DNA from: Actinernus sp. WN-2022
Taxonomy: Eukaryota > Cnidaria > Anthozoa > Actiniaria > Actinernidae
Assembly (NCBI GenBank): GCA_030867875.1
Contig: JAOWCC010000019.1
Location: 36,251,976 to 36,315,975 of the forward strand
Reading direction: 5' to 3'
DNA: 64,000 nucleotides
Both the position numbers and the translations under genes were made by a program. The notes beneath the pieces are model-generated. The model had not been told where the DNA came from and searched no databases. It saw nothing but the letters and a program-made list of their open reading frames with translations. This document shows, piece after piece, positions 58,201 through 64,000 of the stretch; position 1 is the stretch's first letter, and each line of letters opens with the position of its first letter.

Positions 58201-58986
58201 CTTATCTTGGGATTTTGTTCAACTTAAAGGACTTAAAACTATACATTATTTTCAGTGGATGAGTTTGATTCATGCAATCCCATTAAAGTGGAAAACATTA
58301 TTATAGGGTACTATTAAGGAAGAGGTCTCTTTTAACATGTTCGACTTTGGCAATGGAGAAATGGAAATAGGAAAAATTCAGACAAGACAAGTTTATAGAA
58401 GTTTAGTTGCTAAAAAGTTAAAAAACCGTCTTCACAAGTAAATTTAGCTAAAAGGGTAGGATGTCCGGTTTCATCTTTGAATTGGAATGAAATCTATCAT
58501 AGAATTTATAAAACTACGTTAGATACTTATACTAGAAGTTTTCAATACAAGATATTAAATAATTGTCTGTATTTAAATTTTGATTTACACCGTTTTACGT
58601 TAATTGATTATCATTCATGTTCCTTTTGTTTTACTTTCGCAGAGACAGTGGACCATTTTTTTGTTAACTGACTTGATTCCAAAAAAAACTATTTAGAAAT
58701 TAGGAACTGGCTAATGAGATTCGGAATTTTTCTACCCGAATCCAATATTTTGAATATAATTTTGGGAGTTGATGGGGAGTTACCAATTAACTATTTAATT
58801 GTTATGTATAAGCTTATATTATATAAGGCAAGAAAAACTAGGAAAACACCTACATTAAATTTATTCAAAAATTATTTAGTCTATTTGGAAAAAATAGAGT
58901 TCAAAATTGCTCAATCGAAAGGTTGCCTTATGAACCATTATAGGAAATGGGAGAAATTATTGAAAGCATTAAAAGTAAATGGGTAA
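55290..58986 (+). pseudogene. LINE ORF2: endonuclease and reverse transcriptase, broken
   Basis: Endonuclease: EVLSINVRGLRDYKK, FLQETHTTE, LVNSYAPND, then after a frameshift near 55675 WAGDFNFVFS, RRLDFFFISDEL and TDHSCITI. A lead-in to RT follows (STRYFLSLEKRNKAK, KSKTPVSDGLSKEFY). RT: VDFEKAFDSIEHGFI, GTKQGDPISPYLYML, catalytic VLFADDTTFVL, TSKSEVGWLG. The segment that should hold the NYRPISLLN block is deleted near 56900-56930. More shifts lie near 56460, 57055, 57750, 58020 and 58310. A Cys-His finger-like end (HSCSFCFTFAETVDHFF) precedes 58673. Confidence 0.8.
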
Positions 58987-59164
58987 GGAGAGGTTGCACG
59001 GCACTGAGTAGTATAATACAGGTAGTGTAAGTCTAATATATTGATGTGTTATTAGTCTTTTTTGTAGGCGTGTGTGTGGTATGTGTGAGTGTTAGATATA
59101 TGTCTTGTAAAACTTATTGAGAATATATTGAAAAATGCTAATAATTATTTTTTTTTATAAAAAA

Positions 59165-59400
59165 AAGACGCCGCAACTTTCCTTGAGCTTCAAAGTGTAC
59201 TCCTCGCTCAAAACACTGTTCCACGAAGTGGTCTGAGCAGATCATAAGCCTCCCAATTGGTGAGAAGTTATTTCGGTACAACCGAACAAATCTTGTCCAC
59301 TTGTCATTCTCGGTCTTACTAACAGGGCTGATATGCAACGAAATACCAGCATTCTTGTATTTTACGGATAAAACACCTTCTACTGTAATTCGGACGCAAT
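59165..59400 (-). pseudogene. THAP exon, right part (broken by LINE)
   Basis: The frame reads KNAGISLHISPVSKT, DKWTRFVRLYRNNFSPIG, LMICSDHFVEQCFERG and AQGKLRRL, running into the target duplication. CSDHF holds the second Cys-His zinc pair; the Trp of DKWTRF and the Pro of FSPIG are standard THAP residues. Sequence upstream (about 59345-59400) should carry the first Cys pair but is unclear: stops or a splice site intervene, so no start codon is assigned. Together with 53795-53899 this is one sequence-specific DNA-binding zinc finger. Confidence 0.7.
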
Positions 59401-59932
59401 AAAGAAGAGAAAAGTTTCGCAGTGTAAGAGCTCGATCACCAAAGGTTTATATAGGAAATTAGCCATGTGAAGCTCTCGAGTTGAGAAGATGACGTCAGAT
59501 CCGTTATCCTGTAACCAGGCCTCTAATTTGTCCAGGAACATGCCAGATTAATGGCGGCCGTAAAATCTCCAGATTTGAAGCGGGAAAAAATAGACTTCCC
59601 ATCGTCGTAGGAAAAAAAGTTTGGACAGATTGTTTTTTAGTAGTTCTACTATGCAATGACAGAAAAAAAACGATTACTAAAATTTTTATCGTACATGTAT
59701 AACTTGCATTCTAAACAAAAAGGTTAATTATAGTGTATACAGCTACAGTCAATCAACTGAGCAAGACGTTTTAAAAAGTCAGATTTCAGAACCCTGGGAC
59801 TTTAGGTTATGGCACGAGACACTCACTGCAGAGTTCCCTAGAAGATTCCAAAGGCTCTTTGCAGGGCCAATGTGGAGCGGCTTTACATTCAGTTTAGTTG
59901 TGAGGAACAGTTAAATGAATATGAATTACCTG
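59401..59932. other. Upstream flank of the THAP gene
   Basis: No ORF with motifs. An ATGGCGGCC motif lies at 59552. Confidence 0.4.
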
Positions 59933-60312
59933 GTAACAAAACGAGCGGGGGACTGGGACCGAGTCAGTAAAACTAATTCGATTAATGACTAGTCAAAGTG
60001 AGCATCATTTTCCAAAAGAACAGATCAAACTTACATGTAGTTGGCCTGGAAAGTTTGGTGAACTTTGGCTCAATATTGACGATGCTAGAAGGCATCAAAT
60101 ATACCAATTTGTCCCTCCAAACCATACATTCACTGTAAAATTTTGGAGGGACAAAGAAATTTCAATTGCTTTATAATTCAGACAAGATTCAGTTGAATCA
60201 TGTCAAACTTGGCATACATGCTAATTTCAACATGTTCTATCATGTGATGAACTTCCTTTTAGAATTAGAGTAATTATGATAAGTCCCAGTCCCCTGCTCA
60301 ATTTGTTACCTG
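59933..60312. mobile_element. 380-bp inverted-repeat element between direct repeats
   Basis: GGTAACAAA--GAGC-GGGGACTGGGAC and its inverse form the ends, with an inner palindrome TTTGTCCCTCCAAA/TTTGGAGGGACAAA at about 60109-60156. A 33-bp direct repeat (CATTCAGTTTAG-TGTGAGGAACAG) lies outside both ends, at 59881-59913 and 60407-60439. Confidence 0.65.
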
Positions 60313-60485
60313 CCAATACCCATGCACAAAGTACAAGTACAGTATAAGTCTTAGACTTAATGTCATTTGGTTGAGAAAGGTTCTGAATAGTGAAGTGGAC
60401 TGAAAGCTTACATTCAGTTTAGGTGTGAGGAACAGTTTAATATTAATAATTATTTTATTATACATTCTTTATTTCATATATACAG

Positions 60486-60631
60486 GTACTACAACCGATG
60501 GGGAATTTTGTAGTCTGAGAACCAGAGGAGAAACTCGTGCTCTTCATGTGTGGCAGCTCATTCATGATATTAGACAAGTGTGCAACGAATGAGTACCAAA
60601 ACCCTATTAGAAATGATCATGGTTCAACAAG
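60486..60631 (+). pseudogene. Unknown cnidarian family, exon a
   Basis: After ATATATACAG the frame reads TTDGEFCSLRTRGETRALHV, WQLIHDIRQVCNE, then stops at VCNE*, PY* and K*, ending CAACAAG|GTGAGA. The next exon continues the same family. Function unknown. Confidence 0.45.
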
Positions 60632-61071
60632 GTGAGATATTTTTTGCAAATATCGCATTGAAAACGAAGACATAGGCCTCCAATGGAGGACTCGTGGATC
60701 CAATGTTAAATGTATTTTAGCAAGAGTTAACTGCATGTGGTTTCACAAAATATCCATATCCCTCCCACCTTCCCTTTTTTCCTGTTTTTTTTTTTTTTTT
60801 TTGGGGGGGGGGGGGCAATGGACCACTAGAATATCTGGAGCTCCACCACTTTCATACTCCTCAGAATTTCAATGGTTTTCATGTTGTTGTTGTGCAGTAG
60901 TAAGACAGCATCTGACATTTTGAGGGTTTAAAATCAAACAAGCCATCGAAAGCTACCAACAGTATGTGTATACCAAGAGTATAACATGGATTTGACTGGG
61001 GCAACAACAGCAATCAGTCAATAAAACTATTGTACCATGTTGTATGTTCAAATGTGCTGTGTTTTTTCCAG

Positions 61072-61789
61072 TCCAACCAGATGGAAGTCCAGTTGTCTAA
61101 AGGCCACATCCAGCAATTACAGATGATCTCATAATGGAGCTACACCAATTGCTTCAATTCCCAGTGAATCTAGAAGATGCCATCACAAATATCACGGGAA
61201 GACTAGTGACTCCTGGATATGTTCCTTATAATTTCAGGAGAAACACGCCTCAGAACCTGAGGGACAAACTACAGTCTGTTGTAGCTACTTACATCTATCG
61301 CTACACCATCCATGAGATGAAAGAGACAGGTACAGATTTTAGCACGTATCTGTATGTCTCAGAAACTGATCCAGTAACTGGAGTAATCAGGCATGATAGA
61401 GGAGACCACAACCATGGCTTCAAAAGAATTGCAAGAAGCACCCGTGCTGGAAAGTGTGAGGCCCTAAATTATGAAGCCTTTGATGATGTCCTAAAGGATT
61501 CGAAGAGTGGGATTACTCATGCTGCACTGATAGGCAAATGGAAACAGAGTCTAAAGGATGCTGAGAGGCTTTTATCTTATCATGTAGTAGAGTCATTACA
61601 GAGACATGGCCATGTTACAGAAGCTGAATATGTAGAAACAGTTGTAAATTGGCATGAAGCATCAGATGGAAAGGGGCTGACCCAGCTGCAGAGATGTAGA
61701 TATAACTACAAGATGCTAGATTACATACTAGATGAGTGGATGCCATGTCACCGCAACAACTATAACTTCTCAACCGTTGACATTAACAG
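61072..61789 (+). pseudogene. Unknown cnidarian family, main exon b
   Basis: Bounded by TTTTTTCCAG and ATTAACAG|GTGTGC. The frame has a stop at 61098-61100 and is then open for 223 codons. It reads LHQLLQFPVNLEDAITNITG, RLVTPGYVPYNFRRN, RDKLQSVVATYIYRYTI, then THAALIGKWKQSLKDAERLL and LDYILDEWMPCHRNNYNF. It is mostly helical with no signal peptide, membrane segment or recognised domain. I know similar sequences only as uncharacterised proteins repeated in coral genomes, which suggests a mobile origin. Confidence 0.55.
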
Positions 61790-61990
61790 GTGTGCTCTTT
61801 ATTGATTACGTAATCCAAATTGTTACTGATACGTATGGCAAATGATTATGGATTGGGTATTTTTTGTCAATGATATTAGAGGTCAGTGCTAGTCTAGCAA
61901 TGCAAGTATGCATAATGCCATACAACATAATTAAGGAATGACTAGTTGATTTATACATGTTGAGATGAACATTTACTTTGTTCTTATTAG

Positions 61991-62218
61991 GCTTGTTGAG
62001 AACATACGTGGTTTCTCAAGAGAAACAGTAATCGAGGTAAAAACCAATATCGAAAGCCCGGAACTTCGTCGCCAATAAAGCAGTGACATTTGGTATCCAG
62101 AACATCCACGTGCTGGTGGAACCAATGATCTTGAAACGTTCTTTGGTATCGTTCACAGAACTGTAGGCACGGTCTTCACACTGAAGCAGTTTAAAGATTA
62201 TTGCCCAAAAGGTGTCAG
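61991..62218 (+). pseudogene. Unknown cnidarian family, exon c
   Basis: Bounded by TTCTTATTAG and GGTGTCAG|GTACAG. The frame reads RLVENIRGFSRETVIEVKTN, a stop in RRQ*SSD, then WYPEHPRAGGTNDLETFFG and VHRTVGTVFTLKQFKDYC. Confidence 0.5.
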
Positions 62219-63343
62219 GTACAGTAACTTTTCAGGGCGCGGTAGAAATGTTGTGCGTTATTTTTTTTTAGTACTGGTTGACATTTTTTCTACAGGTTGT
62301 TTTCAGGTTAGGTTGCATGGTTCTACATTATACTATTGGTGAGGTTGCTTCAACATAGCCATTGTAAATTCACTGGTAGCAAAACAAAAAAGAATAGTTA
62401 ACTTTTCAGTCTTGACTCTGCTAAACTAGTGTGCATCAAAACTAATCTTATATAATAATACGCTAAGTGTGTGTGTGTGTGCGTAACGCTCTTTTCCAGG
62501 GTCCCTCGATCGATTTCCTAATATGGAGGACGCGCCGAAAATGGCGCCAAAAAGTGACGGCCACAGGTATTCCAACGAAGACGACGAATCATGCGAAAAG
62601 TTGCTTTCTGTCTTGGTCTTGGTTGCATTTGAGGAAAGAATGTTAAAAAGAAATGAGTTTTCTCAAGTTCTACACTTACTTAGGCGAGCGAGCCATCGAG
62701 CTTACGGGAATCTGTTTTAGGGAAAACCTGGGCGAGCAAGCCATCGAGTTTACGCGAATGTTTTACTTAGAGTTTAGGGAAACCTATCGCCAAGCGAAGC
62801 GGCCGAAGTCAAACGACCGAACGAGGTAAGACCAGGTATTCCAACACAGTTAGAAATGTTGTCCGTGGAAAAGGCTGTTATTTTTTTTATCTTACAACTC
62901 TATGATGTGTCTAATAGTAAGATATTTTGTCCATGTCTGTTTTCTGTATTCAGTTTCCTGTGTTCTTAGATATAAAACCAACTGTTTCGGCGGCCAGATT
63001 TGTTTTCGTCACACGAATTCATGTCTCGAGCTGCCTGTGACCGTCAGTTTTGGCACTTTTTGACAATAATTGTGCTCATCGGTTTCAGAAATTTCAAAAT
63101 TTCAAAATACAACCTTGAAAATATCAACACGCTAAAAACATTGTACCAGGAGTCAGTCAGCCGGCTAGGCTATGTTACTATAATTTATCATATTTGTTGA
63201 TTTCCTATGAGTTCCCACGGGTCCCTGCTAGTAATACAATAATGTTGGTACTAGAAGTTTAAATTATCAATCGGCAATCCCTCGCTATTTAGGGTGACTG
63301 GTATAATATTTTTGGAATGATGCCTCCTTTTTTTTGTCACCAG
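62219..63343. other. Intron with ATGGAGGACGCG block
   Basis: Contains a (TG)n run at 62468-62480, a short plus-strand frame at 62523-62720 (MEDAPKMAPKSDG) of unknown kind, and a two-copy repeat GCGAGC-AGCCATCGAG-TTACG (62684, 62731). Confidence 0.45.
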
Positions 63344-63620
63344 GGAGTTCACCAAGAGGATGGATATTGAACTGCCGTTTTATGATCACACTCTAAATGA
63401 CCTTTACAGAGAGGAGCAGCCATCCTTTGATGATAGACCCGAGTTTGACGAGGACAACATTGAAGTGCGAAACCACCCACTGAGGTTACACCGCGTCCGT
63501 CTCAACCAGAAGGAAGATAGTTCTATCTTTGTAAGTGCAAGGGCAGTTTTGCCAGCAAGGCATGGTCAGACAATTAGGCAGGCCTTCCAGAAGCCGGGTG
63601 ACTATCTACCTAATCCATAG
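63344..63620 (+). pseudogene. Unknown cnidarian family, last exon d
   Basis: Bounded by TTGTCACCAG; reads EFTKRMDIELPFYDHTLNDL, an acidic stretch, then RAVLPARHGQTIRQAFQKPG and a stop at 63618. This appears to end the gene begun at 60486. Confidence 0.5.
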
Positions 63621-63848
63621 ACATTATTCCAAAATGGTGAATATTATATCTAAATGGGAGTGCAAAAGAGAACAGCTGAATGCTCCCACGTCAACAAGCA
63701 TACTAAGATTGGTGATACACCAAAGTTTGATGGTGTTGCTTAAAATGATAGCAAGTTATAAGGATTTCAATGGAGGCCTCGTTTTCATGATTATCTCAAT
63801 ATTAAAACATTCACAACTCTGTACCAAGCAGAGGCTAAACTCTAAAAT

Positions 63849-63937
63849 GAAGTGACTCCTGGTCACATTCTAAATTCTCCCTTAGAAATCAAATAATTTG
63901 AAGGAGAATTTGGAATGTGATCAGGAGTCACTTCCCC
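63849..63937. mobile_element. 89-bp hairpin MITE
   Basis: AAGTGACTCCTG-TCACATTC-AAATTCTCC and its inverse on the right form a stem of about 31 bp with two mismatches around an AT-rich loop. Confidence 0.75.
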
Positions 63938-64000
63938 CCTTGTTTCACACAGCCCTTCAAGTAGCTTATATCCCAATCAGACCAACAAACTTTGTTTAAT

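Larger units (their letters stand above)
53900..59164 (+). mobile_element. Full-length L1/Tx1-type LINE with 15-bp target duplication
   Basis: AAGACGGCGCAACTT (53885-53899) and AAGACGCCGCAACTT (59165-59179) are direct repeats, 14 of 15 identical, flanking the element. It has a 5' leader with ACATGGCGGAC, two ORFs, and a short A-rich 3' end (TTTTTATAAAAAA). It is inserted opposite to the THAP gene, inside the THAP coding exon. ORF breaks show it can no longer move. Confidence 0.85.

Noticed and set aside
1..64000. CRISPR array, operon, riboswitch or bacterial promoter
   Set aside because: Spaced direct repeats with unique spacers are absent, and gene structure is eukaryotic throughout.

Overview
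This is a metazoan nuclear genome window, most likely from an anthozoan cnidarian and probably a stony coral. The reasons are short exons with GT-AG introns, no operons or Shine-Dalgarno starts, AT-rich intergenic DNA scattered with the palindrome TACATGTA, and families expanded in coral genomes: THAP/Kolobok-like transposases, YqaJ-like and P2X7-C-terminal-like genes, and DIRS and CR1/L2-like retroelements. Species cannot be named from sequence alone. Almost every coding region is a spliced, decayed or TE-interrupted gene, so single ORFs understate what is present; several calls rest on joining exons by splice-site and phase agreement. Layout: 1-420 is a 21-bp tandem repeat running into a SAM-like/HTH/DDE integrase-core gene (573-1926, one frameshift). 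A minus-strand HECT E3 ligase end (3186-4234) precedes a plus-strand five-exon gene ending in a Ulp1/C48 cysteine protease domain (4708-12641). The introns of that gene hold a nested 2.2-kb inverted-repeat element and a palindromic MITE. 12.7-15.4 kb holds a 137-bp tandem repeat and a MITE with a 10-bp target duplication. 15.5-17.7 kb is a two-exon minus-strand gene of unknown function whose second exon is split by a Mutator-type element (9-bp duplication). A kinase pseudogene follows (18.2-19.1 kb). 20.5-21.8 kb is a SAP/YqaJ-nuclease pseudogene abutting a 3'-truncated CR1/L2-type LINE (to 24.7 kb). Then come a DIRS-type tyrosine-recombinase retrotransposon (24.8-27.6 kb), a second LINE with a (GTT)n tail (28.2-31.9 kb), a THAP/DDE_4 pseudogene (32.4-33.1 kb), parts of a minus-strand RING-containing gene (34.4-36.4 kb), and a plus-strand P2X7-C-terminal-like gene (36.6-41.3 kb) with several MITEs in its intron. 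The largest single gene is a minus-strand, at least 12-exon THAP-domain, Kolobok-like transposase gene spanning about 59.4 to 41.4 kb. Its THAP exon is cut by an L1/Tx1-type LINE (53900-59164) with a 15-bp target duplication. Its introns carry a TTAA-flanked 4.9-kb element, a TTAA-flanked MITE and a tandem tRNA-Thr-like SINE. The window ends in a plus-strand pseudogene of an unrecognised family (60.5-63.6 kb). The consistent theme is layered transposition. Four inverted-repeat elements are flanked by TTAA. One of them carries the start of a THAP domain, which links it to Kolobok-type transposases like the one encoded at 41-59 kb. A second group has 9-10-bp target duplications and ends related to TAGCCT; it includes palindromes as short as 43 bp. 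No host metabolic or regulatory pathway can be assembled here, and no CRISPR, operon or phage system is present.
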